Positions 19,401-28,646 are shown, numbered from the stretch's first letter. The stretch: 64,000 nt of DNA from Eubacteriales bacterium (GCA_030533235.1 JAUNJN010000003.1:48666-112665), one strand, 5' to 3'. Notes: generated from the sequence alone by a model not told the origin. Numbers and translations are program-made.

Positions 19401-20777
19401 AATAATTGCAACGCAATCCTCCATCGCAACAGCAATACTACCATCCGATAACTCATAAGAAAAATGAGCCGTATTGTTAGGTAACCCACTGTTTCTTCCG
19501 TAATTTGTAATTGTTCCATCCCGCGCTACCTTGACAATACCATATCTTCTGTATGTACTAATCCAAAGATTACCTTCCGTATCGCTCATAATACTACGAA
19601 TACTTATACCTGCAAGCATTTCCGTCAAAGCAACAATATCTTCTGTCTCAACTTTATCATTGTGCGAATCATAGACAAATAATCCGTCGTCCGTCCCGAT
19701 ATAGGTATATCCTCTGGAACGGTAAACTGTATTTACCATCGTCTCGTCTAAACCGGTCAACATATTGTAATCAACAAATTTGCTGCGACTCATCAAAAGA
19801 ACGCCCATTCTGCTTGATGCGAGCCAGTAATTTCCTTCATAATCCTGAATCATATCGGATAAATAACCATCAAACTCACAATCATACAGTTTGTTAAAGT
19901 TGGAATTCGCATCAAAATATCCAACACCATTATCTGCCCATGCCCAAATATATCCATGGTCATCCTTCATAAATCCATGAATACCTTCAACATTTGCCGT
20001 CATTTTGGTATAACTATACCTTGTACGGAATTTAAGCACCTCACGTCCGTTGCCGCCTACATAAATTGTATCATCCAGACAGGAAATACTAAGCAGCTCA
20101 TCTGAAATCTCACTTGATACGTCAATACAGGAGAGTTTTTGCTCTGCGTCTAACACATAAATTTCACGCTTATCATTAATTGCCCATACAGTATTTTCCT
20201 GATTAATAATCTGCAAAAACTCAAGATCTGCAACCGTCCCGTCAATGTACGGAACCATTATCATTCCCCCGGTCTCTTTATCCATTTCACATGTGTATAG
20301 GCCGTTTGACGTAGCCGCATAAATAATTCCGTCTTCTGTCTGACACAAATCATTGATACGCTTGATACCATCATAATACTCGCCCTGCAAATGATAGTTT
20401 TCACCATTTTCTATGTAGAACAAGCCATAGTTATCGGTTCCGATCCACATACGACCATCATGATCCTGCATGATACAGTTTATTGAATAAACATCCGTAC
20501 GTTCCGTGTCCCAAAGATTAATACTCTGAAATTCAGACCCGTTTGATCGATACAGACCACCATCCGTTCCAATCCATATATATCCGGAGGATGATTGATA
20601 AAGGCAGTTTACCTCATTACTGCCAATTCCGTTTTTTTGATTATATACAGTCTGTGTATATTGCGACAGAAACGAATCCTTTGCCTTCAACATATTTTGC
20701 GGCACGAGAAAAAGGCATACCATAATGAATGCCATAATACTCGCTACTATTTTGGATTTAAATTGTGAATATCTCAT
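16425..20777 (-). CDS. Two-component propeller hybrid sensor protein with degenerate H-box
   Basis: 1450 aa. Signal/anchor helix at 8-27; an extracellular region of Reg_prop repeats (recurring IWIGTDGGLY-like units) to about 640; a Y_Y_Y domain to about 745; membrane helix 761-781. The dimerisation helix carries NMSNEIKTP, so the phospho-accepting His is Asn818. A HATPase domain keeps its N-box (LLDNAVKYT), DTGIGI and GNGVGLAIAKG. The receiver domain has D1121 in MDLSMPIMNG and a KP lysine. The HPt-like domain has H1272 in KIHALRVNS. It probably cannot autophosphorylate normally. Such sensors usually detect glycans; the gene lies with the transporter and CoA-transferase. Confidence 0.9.
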   Translation of the reverse strand: MRYSQFKSKIVASIMAFIMVCLFLVPQNMLKAKDSFLSQYTQTVYNQKNGIGSNEVNCLYQSSSGYIWIGTDGGLYRSNGSEFQSINLWDTERTDVYSINCIMQDHDGRMWIGTDNYGLFYIENGENYHLQGEYYDGIKRINDLCQTEDGIIYAATSNGLYTCEMDKETGGMIMVPYIDGTVADLEFLQIINQENTVWAINDKREIYVLDAEQKLSCIDVSSEISDELLSISCLDDTIYVGGNGREVLKFRTRYSYTKMTANVEGIHGFMKDDHGYIWAWADNGVGYFDANSNFNKLYDCEFDGYLSDMIQDYEGNYWLASSRMGVLLMSRSKFVDYNMLTGLDETMVNTVYRSRGYTYIGTDDGLFVYDSHNDKVETEDIVALTEMLAGISIRSIMSDTEGNLWISTYRRYGIVKVARDGTITNYGRNSGLPNNTAHFSYELSDGSIAVAMEDCVAIIDGQGNILKTYGDEQGISYGLLCIYEDQIGNIYLGTDGGGIYVIQTDKDTPIEHYDTESGLNSDVVTCIVEGQQGFWIGTDNGLCFYNESFRSISNIEFSNSIYDVLISDGQVFLIGSMGILITTEEELLGSKGISNRYLDVDDGLRAAINTSGHSCISGGLLYVCCNTGIYTLDIKNIWKNEVPPRMKVTAIDVDGTTYEFDDVNNGLRISHNVSRITIDFAVFSYQNRNDMQVEYMLRGFDDNPIVISGSESMEAVYTNLDGGEYEFVINAYNGDGTPCGEQVSFSITKEKSFFEKPIARVTMLGLIFLIIVGLIFGILRVRKMLINKNTALEQLSKEHEVVVKSSSAKNDYLANMSNEIKTPVNAMMVKAEELLHVLEQDEENRKKIESIQEIGVNILHKVDDIILLAKIEAGKVEVSQAPYSVTNMIYELSDATATKIGEKAVKFFVEIGENMTDNVIGDEDKIHNILERLLDNAVKYTKEGSITLSVDCYEYADRQHHNVVNLVFTVSDTGIGIQEDRIETLFEVYTIADNVKNTVHSGNGVGLAIAKGYSDLMNGELEVESAYGTGSTFTLSVIQKVNETGTAAPVRSKIEGIVSQEIAEKLWLPEVSCLLVDDEEVSREVSAKTLAQFEMKIDQAATGLRAIDMVMNHAYDVVFMDLSMPIMNGVDAMREIREIEGDLFTQLPIISMDTNAIEENREELLGAGFTDNLVKPIDIRRVAAILKDCLPQDKIKEKTNDVRQYIAESRFSDGLENMMPYIDVEYALSKIGGSIHVFNKLIATYYRQHASAIDELYEKFGKDARAFKTKIHALRVNSMSVGAIILSQEASKIEAAINIGNRDYVKDNLENFTEHLFEVLLALEDYLNFMNEVSGMTDEEYAAKKAVSQSKSYESQQDESVEEITDETSEIDSNIKCTEPVGISLDLLENIKYHALMNDFASVNSDMDKLTASEYTGEDQEFVIVLKQAVARKDTAEIDGLITTYFDLKM

Positions 20778-20803
20778 AGGGGATTGCTCCTCTTTGCAAA
20801 AAT

Positions 20804-22183
20804 CTATGCGTGACGCAAGAACACCCGGTATCCCTTTACCGCCTCATATACATCCGCTTTGGACGTCACTTCCCACGGTGCATGCATATTTAATACTGCT
20901 ACTCCGCAATCAATGACCTCCATCCCGTACAGGGATAAAATGTATGCAATTGTTCCACCACCGCCAACATCTACTTTACCGAGCTCCGCCGTCTGATAAC
21001 AAATATGATTGTCATCCATGATTCTGCGAATTCGTGCAATATATTCCGCATTTGCATCATTGGAACCGGATTTTCCTCTGGAACCCGTAAATTTACTAAA
21101 TACCATACCTCGTCCGAAATATGATGCATTATTTTTATCAAATGCACTTGCAAACATAGGGTCATACGCAGCATTTACATCCGAAGATAACATACTTGAA
21201 TTCGAAAGACATCGACGAAGTGCAAGCTCAGAAAAACATCCCATTGCATCCATGAGCTCACAAACACTATTCTCAAAAAACATCGAACGCATACCGGTTG
21301 CACCTACACTTCCGATTTCTTCTTTGTCCGTCAACAGACAACAGGTTGTCTTTTCCCCTGCCGGCTGTGTCAACATTGCAAGCAGCGACGTATATGCACA
21401 CACACGATCATCCTGACCATATGCCATAATCATACTTCGATCAATACCTGCGTCTCTCGCAGCACCTGCCGGTACAATCTCAAGTTCGGCCGAAAGAAAA
21501 TCCTCTTCACTCATATCATACATTGACCGGAGAATTTGCAGGACACCATCCTTAACCGCATCCTTATCCTTGCCATCGAGCTTTTTATTGCCAAACACAA
21601 TATCTAAATTTTCGCCCTCAATCACTTTGTTTGCCTTTTTTTCCATCTGTTCCTGTGCTAAATGAATCAGCAAATCCGATACAAAAAATACAGGGTCGTC
21701 TTCCTTATCTCCGATTGCAACCTCAACGACCTCGCCATTCTTCTTGCAAATGACACCATACATTGCAAGTGGTAACGCAACCCACTGATATTTTTTGATA
21801 CCACCGTAATAGTGTGTATCCAGATACGCAAAATCACCATTTTCATAAAGCGGATTCTGCTTTACATCCAAACGCGGAGAATCGATATGCGCCCCTAATA
21901 TATTCATGCCCTCTGAAAGCGGTTTTTCACCGATTTCAAACATAACAACCGTTTTATTCATGCAGACACGATACACCTTATCGCCCGCCTTGAGCACTGT
22001 TTTTTCTTTTGCAAGCGCACTCAGTTCCCTATAACCATGTGCCTGTGCCTGCCTGATAATTTCCTTTACACATGTCCGCTCGGTTTTGCCGGCATCCAAG
22101 AAGTTCCGATACCCTTTACATATCTCTTCTAACTCAGAAAGCTGATTTTCATCATAGGTAGTCCATGCATTAATTCGTTCCAT
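20804..22183 (-). CDS. M18-family (aspartyl) aminopeptidase
   Basis: 459 aa cytosolic dinuclear-zinc aminopeptidase that removes N-terminal acidic residues. Metal and catalytic segments visible are GAHIDSPRLD, HYYGGIKKYQW, LTDKEEIGSVGATGM (catalytic Glu pair) and NMHAPWEVTSKADVY near the end. The start is the ATG (MERINAW) at 22183 with GGAG 8 bases upstream; earlier in-frame ATGs lack a site. It is 47 bases downstream of argD and 26 bases upstream of the hybrid sensor, all in one direction. Confidence 0.93.
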   Translation of the reverse strand: MERINAWTTYDENQLSELEEICKGYRNFLDAGKTERTCVKEIIRQAQAHGYRELSALAKEKTVLKAGDKVYRVCMNKTVVMFEIGEKPLSEGMNILGAHIDSPRLDVKQNPLYENGDFAYLDTHYYGGIKKYQWVALPLAMYGVICKKNGEVVEVAIGDKEDDPVFFVSDLLIHLAQEQMEKKANKVIEGENLDIVFGNKKLDGKDKDAVKDGVLQILRSMYDMSEEDFLSAELEIVPAGAARDAGIDRSMIMAYGQDDRVCAYTSLLAMLTQPAGEKTTCCLLTDKEEIGSVGATGMRSMFFENSVCELMDAMGCFSELALRRCLSNSSMLSSDVNAAYDPMFASAFDKNNASYFGRGMVFSKFTGSRGKSGSNDANAEYIARIRRIMDDNHICYQTAELGKVDVGGGGTIAYILSLYGMEVIDCGVAVLNMHAPWEVTSKADVYEAVKGYRVFLRHA

Positions 22184-22230
22184 TTTTGTATCTCCGTTTT
22201 TATTCATAGTTTTGTCAGAACGCAAATAAC

Positions 22231-23442
22231 TTATACAAGCGATTCTACAACATGCTTTAATATATCAAACGCCTGATCGCATTCTTCTATTGTAATATTA
22301 AGCGGCGGAACCATACGAATAACCGCAGGACGCACTGCAGTAATGAGTAAACCTTCCTCGCATGCTTTGTATTTTACATCTGTCGCAATCTCCTTATCAA
22401 ACTCTACACCAATCATAAGTCCTCTTCCGCGAACTTCCTTAATATGCGGAAGTCCGAGTAATTTCTCGCGGAAGTAAGCACCTACCTTTTGGGAGTTGTC
22501 GGATAAATTGTTATCGATAATCTCAGATATCTGTGCATAAGCAGCCGCACACGCAACCGGATTTCCTGCATAAGTACTGCCGTGCGCTCCCGGTCCGAAT
22601 GTACGCGCCAGCTTTTCACTTGTACACATAGCACCGATTGGCAGACCGCCACCCATGGCCTTTGCCATACTAACCGCATCCGGCTTCACTCCGTATCCCA
22701 TAAATGCCATAAGACTTCCGGTACGTCCCCATCCGGTCTGAACCTCATCAAACAAAAGTAACATTCCACGCTCGTCACAAAGCTTACGAAGTCCTTCTAA
22801 AAACTCCTTTGTTGCAGGAATTACACCGCCTTCCCCCTGCACCGGCTCAACCATAATCGCAATTGTATTTTCATCACAGGCAGCCTCAAAAGAAGCCAAA
22901 TTATTATATTCAGCATATTTGATTCCCGGAATAAACGGATCGTAGTTGTGCTGTATTGCCGAACCCGGCTGACCGGTAGCCGCAAGCGTTGCCAGCGTAC
23001 GACCATGAAAACTGTTCAGTGCTGTAACAATTTCATAACGATTTGGTCCGAAATTGTCCTTTCCGTATTTGCGGGCAAGCTTCATCATAACCTCATTTGC
23101 CTCGGCACCGGAGTTCTGAAAATAGATTTTTTCCATGCCAATCGATTTGCATATAAGTTCTGCCGCCATCCCCTGGGGAACGGTATAACAATAATTTGAT
23201 GCATGCATCATAGACTGACACTGATCGATAATTGCCTCAACAACTCTCTTGTTGCAATGTCCGGTAGAATTTACAGCGATTCCTGCCATAAAGTCCAAAT
23301 ATGTTCTTCCGTTTTCATCCGTAACATATGCACCCTCTCCCTGATCCGCAACAAAATCGAATCTTTGGAAAGTCTCATAAAAATATGTATTATATAAATC
23401 CTTTAATTGTTCTTTTGTCTTACCTGTATCTGCTAATTTCAT
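22231..23442 (-). CDS. argD: Acetylornithine/succinylornithine aminotransferase-family protein
   Basis: 403 aa class III PLP aminotransferase. The PLP-binding region includes QNSGAEANE, a central FDEVQTGWGRTG and the catalytic lysine in SMAKAMGGGLPIGAM. The length and GIAVNSTGHCN start fit ArgD, which makes N-acetylornithine from its semialdehyde. No other arg biosynthesis gene is adjacent, so a related role (for example another omega-aminotransferase) is possible. It is the first gene of the run that continues with the aminopeptidase. Confidence 0.85.
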   Translation of the reverse strand: MKLADTGKTKEQLKDLYNTYFYETFQRFDFVADQGEGAYVTDENGRTYLDFMAGIAVNSTGHCNKRVVEAIIDQCQSMMHASNYCYTVPQGMAAELICKSIGMEKIYFQNSGAEANEVMMKLARKYGKDNFGPNRYEIVTALNSFHGRTLATLAATGQPGSAIQHNYDPFIPGIKYAEYNNLASFEAACDENTIAIMVEPVQGEGGVIPATKEFLEGLRKLCDERGMLLLFDEVQTGWGRTGSLMAFMGYGVKPDAVSMAKAMGGGLPIGAMCTSEKLARTFGPGAHGSTYAGNPVACAAAYAQISEIIDNNLSDNSQKVGAYFREKLLGLPHIKEVRGRGLMIGVEFDKEIATDVKYKACEEGLLITAVRPAVIRMVPPLNITIEECDQAFDILKHVVESLV

Positions 23443-23480
23443 ATCTCACACCTCTTTTTATCTAGTATTACCCTGACGTA

Positions 23481-23513
23481 ATATGCCGGCAGTCTTGAAC
23501 ACCACCGGCATAT
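23481..23513 (-). terminator. Hairpin between cheV and argD (weak terminator)
   Basis: Nine-base stem ATATGCCGG (23481-23489) with CCGGCATAT (23505-23513), 12 bases after the cheV stop codon. The tail is not T-rich, so termination is uncertain. Confidence 0.45.
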
Positions 23514-23524
23514 TTCATCTATTA

Positions 23525-24436
23525 TCAGCTATACATATTACCGGCAACCAGCTCATCCAAAATAGAAACCAGTTGACCAATATCCGGTTTGCTAATCTGA
23601 GCATCAGCTCCCAAATACTCTCCCTTGCGTCTCATCTCCTCGTTTATTAAGGATGAGAACACAACAATCGGAATATGCTTGAGTCCGTCCGTACTCCTGA
23701 TAAGTTTAATCAGATGATGTCCATCCATACGAGGCATCTCAATATCTGTAATAATACATTTTACATCGTAATCAACACCGTTTTTGCGTTTTAATTGCTG
23801 TAAATAATCCCATGCTTCCTGTCCATTATTCCATATCTTGAGTCTGGTATATCCGGCTGTATTTAATGCATCCTCAACAAGTCTGCACAGCATCATGGAA
23901 TCCTCAACCAACATAATCGGAATCTCGTTTCGTTCTCTTTCACTAAACTGCGCAACCTGTGACAGCTTGATACTTGTTTCCGGACAGATCTCTTCAACAA
24001 TCCGCTCAAAATCCAAAATAATAACAAGACCATCCTCTTTTTTGATAATACCGGTCGCAACACTATTGTCCTTACTACTGATTGTTGAGTCCGGCTTAAT
24101 GACAGATGACCATGATACACGCTGGATACCAATTACTGATTCCACGTCAAATGCGATATTCAGGTTGTTGAAGTTGGTGATGATGAAAAAATCCTGTTCG
24201 CGATTCTCACGCTCATATCCAAGGGCACCAAACAGATCGATTACTGTAATAATATCCCCTCGTGGCATAAAAACGCCTTCGATACATGGATGAGAATTTG
24301 GAATCGGAGTCACATCCTGATAGGACAAAATCTCTCGGACCTTTTCAACATTGATTCCGTAATGATTACCTTCTATGATAAATTCCAAAACCTCGAATTC
24401 ATTTGTTCCGCTCTCTAATAAAATGTTTGAATCCAT
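23525..24436 (-). CDS. cheV: Chemotaxis coupling/response protein CheV
   Basis: 303 aa, a CheW domain (about 13-155) followed by a receiver domain (173-300). The receiver has VEDSMM at its acidic pocket, the phosphorylatable Asp231 in IITDIEMPRMDG, and Lys in SKPDI. CheV couples chemoreceptors to CheA and adapts on phosphorylation. The start (MDSNIL) has GGGGAGGA upstream. It follows a lipoprotein gene by 22 bases and a kinase/regulator pair before that, not a che operon. Confidence 0.95.
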   Translation of the reverse strand: MDSNILLESGTNEFEVLEFIIEGNHYGINVEKVREILSYQDVTPIPNSHPCIEGVFMPRGDIITVIDLFGALGYERENREQDFFIITNFNNLNIAFDVESVIGIQRVSWSSVIKPDSTISSKDNSVATGIIKKEDGLVIILDFERIVEEICPETSIKLSQVAQFSERERNEIPIMLVEDSMMLCRLVEDALNTAGYTRLKIWNNGQEAWDYLQQLKRKNGVDYDVKCIITDIEMPRMDGHHLIKLIRSTDGLKHIPIVVFSSLINEEMRRKGEYLGADAQISKPDIGQLVSILDELVAGNMYS

Positions 24437-24458
24437 AATCCGTCCTCCCCTTGTATGA

Positions 24459-25220
24459 TTAATGCAACTGAATAACCATACTCTCATTTTCGTATGTTAC
24501 TTTTAGCTTTGCATCCTGAATTCTCGATGCCATTGTATCAGAAATCTGGAACAATAATACCGCTTCCTCACGCATGCTGCTATCAATTTTGTATTGATAT
24601 GTATATAAATCATCAATCAATATGGTAAGCATCGGTTTCGCACTCTTACTGTCATTGATAATGATATGATATTCAATATCCTTACTGAACAAATCCACAT
24701 CCTGCGGTTCGTTTGTCTGATTCTCAATATCAAACTTGACAACCAAAAGCTTATATCCGGAAGGAGCCTGAATCTCCACAAACACGCCATCTTTGTCATG
24801 CGACGGATAACTCTCGGAAATCATATAATAAGCATATTGAATCGATACATTCGGAACATCCGCATACTTTGCCAAATCGAAATCCGAGGCATCCATATCA
24901 GCAGCAACCGGATTCACATCCGTCACACCAATATAGCCCTCGTTTCCTTGACTGTCAGAACTTTGTTCCTCCGTCAGGTTTTCCTCCGTAGTCGGTACTT
25001 CTGTTGTAGAAGCTTCCGTTACAGATTCCTCCGTCGAAGTCTCTTGCACTGCCGATGTATTGTATTTTAAATCTGTATTACGATCATATTTGAGTAATAG
25101 TTCGGCCGCGTATTCTGCAATCAGATAATTTTCTTCATCCGTAAGCTCAATTACCTTCGCACATCCGGATAAAGCAAATAAAATCGTCAAAATACATCCG
25201 AGGAATATAGACTTTTTCAT
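24459..25220 (-). CDS. Predicted lipoprotein of unknown function
   Basis: 253 aa from the ATG at 25220 (GGAGGGA upstream). Signal peptide with lipobox ALSGC, a short helical part (ELTDEENYLIAEYAAELLL), a Ser/Thr/Glu-rich linker (residues about 60-95), and a beta-rich C-terminal domain of about 130 residues. In that domain SGYKLLVVKFDIENQTNE recalls the DUF4352/DUF5067-like immunoglobulin-type folds often found in Firmicute lipoproteins. The gene lies between the histidine kinase and cheV and may be a target or accessory of that system. Confidence 0.8.
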   Translation of the reverse strand: MKKSIFLGCILTILFALSGCAKVIELTDEENYLIAEYAAELLLKYDRNTDLKYNTSAVQETSTEESVTEASTTEVPTTEENLTEEQSSDSQGNEGYIGVTDVNPVAADMDASDFDLAKYADVPNVSIQYAYYMISESYPSHDKDGVFVEIQAPSGYKLLVVKFDIENQTNEPQDVDLFSKDIEYHIIINDSKSAKPMLTILIDDLYTYQYKIDSSMREEAVLLFQISDTMASRIQDAKLKVTYENESMVIQLH

Positions 25221-25270
25221 CCGTTCCCTCCACTCATTCAAATCCAAAAACATATACATGTATTTTACCA

Positions 25271-26767
25271 CTAAATTGATGTATCATCAAGTAAATTAGC
25301 TGATAAATTCGCATCCAGATCGAAATAGAATACGACGCCATCCGAAACATTGTATACGCCATAAGATTTCGCATGTGCCTCCATAACCGCGGCAACAATC
25401 GATAATCCGATTCCGTTACCTCCGTATTCCCTCGTTCGTGCTTTGTCAGACTTATAAAACTTTACAAACAATTTATCGATATCCTCATCCGCGATTTGTG
25501 GTCCCTGGTTATACACACTTACCCGAAGATTTGATGCGACTGTCGAATATGATATACGAATCATGCCGCCCTCTTTCACATAATGAACCGCATTTGTCAG
25601 ATAATTCGTCACAACCTCCTCAATCATGAACTCATCCGCCCATACATAGATCGGCTGTTCGTGAAATTCAACAACGGCTCCTACGTCATCAATCAAAATC
25701 TTAGAAGCAGTCAATATATCCTCTATCATCTGTGTAAGCTCAAAACGTTTTACGGTAATTGGATTTTCACCAAACTCAAGCTCGTTAAGCTCTAAAAGCT
25801 TTTTTACCATATCGTTCATCTTTTGCGCTTCATCAATAATTACATCCGTATAAAATTCCTTGCTTTCCGGATCATCAAACAGGTTTTCTTTTAAACCCTC
25901 CGCATACCCCTGAATAATTGCAATCGGTGTTTTTAACTCGTGCGAAACATGCGACAAAAATTCCTTGCGCATTTCGTCAATCTGTTTTTTCTTTTCGATA
26001 TCTTTCTCCAAACGGATATTAGCCGATTTCAGCTGTGTAATTGTCCGTTCCAGACGATCGGACATGACATTCATCGACACACCGAGTTCTCCGATTTCAT
26101 CCTTGGTCTGCACCGGAATCTTCACATCGAAATCAAGGTTTGACATTCTCCTTGCCGCATGAGACAGACGTTTTAGCGGTGCTGAAAAAATATTACTGAA
26201 GATCAGAGTGAATATCGATCCAAAAATAATCAGACCGATTGCAACATAAACAAATATTTTGTTTACGATATGCATCGTAAGCTCAATTCTTGCAATCGGA
26301 CTTCGCAAAATAATTGTAAATCCATTATCAAGAGTACCGATCAAATCATAATAATCCGCATTAATCACTATATCATGCGTCTTTTGGATGATAAAATGTC
26401 CCGGCAGATACTGCTCAAGATGATCTGATTCCAGGATTGTATCAATCATATCATTCATACTTTTCATCATACGACTGTTATTTCCGACCGTCGTATACAC
26501 ACGTTCATTCTCATCATCAAAAATAAACACAATCGCATCTAACGGATTTTGAATTCCTCCCATTAAAGCGCCTGTGTCTTGATCGATCATTGCTTTTTGA
26601 TTAAACAATTCATTGCAGGAATCATATGTTGTTTCCAGATTTTTTTTCAGATGCATCATAAATACACCTGTAATCAGGTAGTTGCAAATAAGCCACGCCA
26701 TCGCAACGATAAACGTCGCAAATACAACTACCATAAACGTAATTTTTGTACGTATCGAGCGTTTCAT
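25271..26767 (-). CDS. Membrane sensor histidine kinase (HAMP, HisKA, HATPase)
   Basis: 498 aa. Membrane helices at 10-31 and 170-192 enclose an extracellular sensor of about 135 residues, then HAMP (192-245). HisKA has FLSHVSHELKTP with His276, and the ATPase N-box is YLTNAVHYV with GNGIGLS in the G2 box. The usual DxGxG of the G1 box is altered (NQGPQIADEDIDKLF), as in several active kinases. It starts 2 bases after the stop of its response regulator, so the two form a pair. Confidence 0.93.
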   Translation of the reverse strand: MKRSIRTKITFMVVVFATFIVAMAWLICNYLITGVFMMHLKKNLETTYDSCNELFNQKAMIDQDTGALMGGIQNPLDAIVFIFDDENERVYTTVGNNSRMMKSMNDMIDTILESDHLEQYLPGHFIIQKTHDIVINADYYDLIGTLDNGFTIILRSPIARIELTMHIVNKIFVYVAIGLIIFGSIFTLIFSNIFSAPLKRLSHAARRMSNLDFDVKIPVQTKDEIGELGVSMNVMSDRLERTITQLKSANIRLEKDIEKKKQIDEMRKEFLSHVSHELKTPIAIIQGYAEGLKENLFDDPESKEFYTDVIIDEAQKMNDMVKKLLELNELEFGENPITVKRFELTQMIEDILTASKILIDDVGAVVEFHEQPIYVWADEFMIEEVVTNYLTNAVHYVKEGGMIRISYSTVASNLRVSVYNQGPQIADEDIDKLFVKFYKSDKARTREYGGNGIGLSIVAAVMEAHAKSYGVYNVSDGVVFYFDLDANLSANLLDDTSI

Positions 26768-26769
26768 TC

Positions 26770-27441
26770 TTATCCCTCAAACTTATAACCCATGCCCCAG
26801 ATTGTCTTAATCATGTCTCCTTTGCTTCCTAACTTGCTTCGAAGCTTCTTTACATGGGTGTCGATTGTTCTCGCATCTCCAAAATAATCATAATTCCATA
26901 CGTTATTGAGTATTTTTTCACGTGAAAGTGCAACGCCTCTGTTAACAAGAAAATAATTTAACAATTCAAATTCCTTATAGCTTAGTTCAATCGGTTCACC
27001 ATCAACCTTGACAATATGCGCAGAAATATCCATCTCAATCCCCGCAACCGACAAGGTCTCTGATTCTACGGAAAGACTTCTTCTAAGCACAGCCTCAACT
27101 CTGGCAACTAAAATTTTGGGGCTAAACGGCTTTGTAATGTATTCATCAACACCAAGCTCAAACCCCTTCAATTCATCCCGTTCATCACTTTTTGCGGTCA
27201 GCATAATAATCGGTACATTGGAAACTTTGCGAATTTCCTGCGCGACTCCGTATCCGTCAAGCTTTGGCATCATGACATCCAAAATAATGAGTGCAATATC
27301 CTTTGTCTCCATGAAAACATCAACTGCCTGTTCTCCATCAGAAGCCTCTAAAACCTCGTATTCTTTTTTCATCAAAAAATCCCGTACAAGCTTTCGCATA
27401 CGGCTCTCATCATCTACGACTAATATTTTGATTGCATCCAT
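26770..27441 (-). CDS. OmpR-family response regulator
   Basis: 223 aa. Receiver domain with the DDE pocket at D10-D11, phospho-acceptor D55 in ILDVMMP, T in MLTAKS and K in TKPFSP. A winged-helix DNA-binding domain occupies about 125-221 (LSYKEFELLNYF and the recognition region DTHVKKLRSKLG). It is the first gene of the unit that continues with its kinase, a lipoprotein and cheV. Just upstream, ACACTT and AAGTGT (27510 to 27488) form an inverted repeat that could be an autoregulatory site. Confidence 0.94.
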   Translation of the reverse strand: MDAIKILVVDDESRMRKLVRDFLMKKEYEVLEASDGEQAVDVFMETKDIALIILDVMMPKLDGYGVAQEIRKVSNVPIIMLTAKSDERDELKGFELGVDEYITKPFSPKILVARVEAVLRRSLSVESETLSVAGIEMDISAHIVKVDGEPIELSYKEFELLNYFLVNRGVALSREKILNNVWNYDYFGDARTIDTHVKKLRSKLGSKGDMIKTIWGMGYKFEG

Positions 27442-27500
27442 ATTATTAAGCCTCCTACGTCAAAATAATTACATGGCTTTTATTGTAACACTTAAATATG

Positions 27501-28058
27501 TTAAAAGTGTGAAATGGAAGCCTCCCGTTCATTTAACTCCTGTTCCCAATTATACAACCGTTCTTCCCATGCCGCATATTTATTTACGATTTTTTCCTCT
27601 GTTCTGAAATAACCGACATTTTCATTTGTGATTGCAATAAAGAGCATACCAATGACCATAACGCACAAAGCAACCACAGCAATCACAAGCTTATTTTTGA
27701 GCTGTTTTATCCGTTCACTCTCTGTTTTAAGCTTCTTATACCGCTCTACATCCACTGTTTTTCCTCGTATCCCTTTTACAACACGTCCGGCCGGAACCGG
27801 TATGGGTGCAATTTCACGTTCCCCATATATTTCCACAAGATACTTTCGCATATCTGCCAAAAACCCGATACCAATCGGTGTGGAAAAAAACAATTTTTTT
27901 GTAAGTCCTTCATAAACCTTTCGTATATTTTCCGGCGACTCCATTCGAATGGACTGTTTGAGCTTATCAATTTTTTCAAGTTCAAGTTTAGCAAGTTCAT
28001 ACGTATGTTTGTCTGTAAACAAGTATTCTCCGATTTGATTTATTTTATGTTCTTCCAT
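27501..28058 (-). CDS. Hypothetical single-span membrane protein
   Basis: 185 aa, family not recognised. A basic, mostly helical cytosolic part of about 120 residues (with PIPVPAGRVVKGIRGKTVD) is followed by one membrane helix at about 125-147 and a short outer helix rich in Glu and Trp. The ATG at 28058 has GGAGG 5 bases upstream; a GTG two codons earlier is less likely. It lies between the lipoprotein gene at 28131 and the response regulator, in the same direction. Confidence 0.7.
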   Translation of the reverse strand: MEEHKINQIGEYLFTDKHTYELAKLELEKIDKLKQSIRMESPENIRKVYEGLTKKLFFSTPIGIGFLADMRKYLVEIYGEREIAPIPVPAGRVVKGIRGKTVDVERYKKLKTESERIKQLKNKLVIAVVALCVMVIGMLFIAITNENVGYFRTEEKIVNKYAAWEERLYNWEQELNEREASISHF

Positions 28059-28074
28059 AAACACCTCCGTATAA

Positions 28075-28117
28075 CACGAAACAGGACTGTCTTTTACAAG
28101 TCCAGCCCCGTTTCGTG
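28075..28117 (-). terminator. Hairpin after the lipoprotein gene
   Basis: CACGAAAC (28075-28082) with GTTTCGTG (28110-28117) and an inner GGACT/AGTCC stem, 13 bases past the stop of 28131-28646. No T-tract follows, so it may be a weak terminator or an mRNA-stabilising hairpin. Confidence 0.5.
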
Positions 28118-28130
28118 AATATAGCAGTCA

Positions 28131-28646
28131 TTATTCATTTATCGTAAAATTAAAATCCTTTGAAAGCTGTTCAAGCTGTGTGTTAAATGATTCTAAGTAA
28201 CCGTTTGCCTCTGCAATCAATGCGTCTGCCTGTGTCAGATAGTCAGAATTTTCTTCTTCAATCGCAGATACTACCATCTCCATTGCCTCACGCTGTTTTT
28301 CTGCACCAAGCTGAAATAACGATTTTAAGTATACAGCTTCAGAAGTCTCTACATCACAAGCCTCAAGATTTGTCAAAAACTTATCCATCTTTGGAATTGT
28401 TGTTGCTTTTAAATCCGCTGCAAACTGCTTAGAATCCTTCATGTCTCCGGTAAAGAACATATTATATTCGGAAACCGCCTCATCCCAATCCGTGCGAATC
28501 GTCTTAAACTCCGTATCAACAAACTCAACAACATCATCGCGTACTGCAGCTGTCGGGTCTGCCTCTTCTTTCTTTTCTTTCTTCCCACATCCTGCAAGCG
28601 CACCTACCATAATAAGTGCAAGCGTTGTAACATATATCTTTTTCAT
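28131..28646 (-). CDS. Small predicted lipoprotein
   Basis: 171 aa. Signal peptide with lipobox ALAGC (Cys20), a lysine/glutamate linker, then a helical domain of about 130 residues with regular heptad-like spacing (four-helix pattern). The family is not recognised; similar small helical lipoproteins are common in Lachnospiraceae. It has its own TATAAT promoter at 28707-28735 and is not part of the trmD operon. Confidence 0.75.
   Translation of the reverse strand: MKKIYVTTLALIMVGALAGCGKKEKKEEADPTAAVRDDVVEFVDTEFKTIRTDWDEAVSEYNMFFTGDMKDSKQFAADLKATTIPKMDKFLTNLEACDVETSEAVYLKSLFQLGAEKQREAMEMVVSAIEEENSDYLTQADALIAEANGYLESFNTQLEQLSKDFNFTINE

Noticed and set aside
25271-26767. Kinase considered degenerate because the G1 box is altered
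   Set aside because: The H-box His276, N-box and G2 box are intact, and such G1 variants occur in active kinases.
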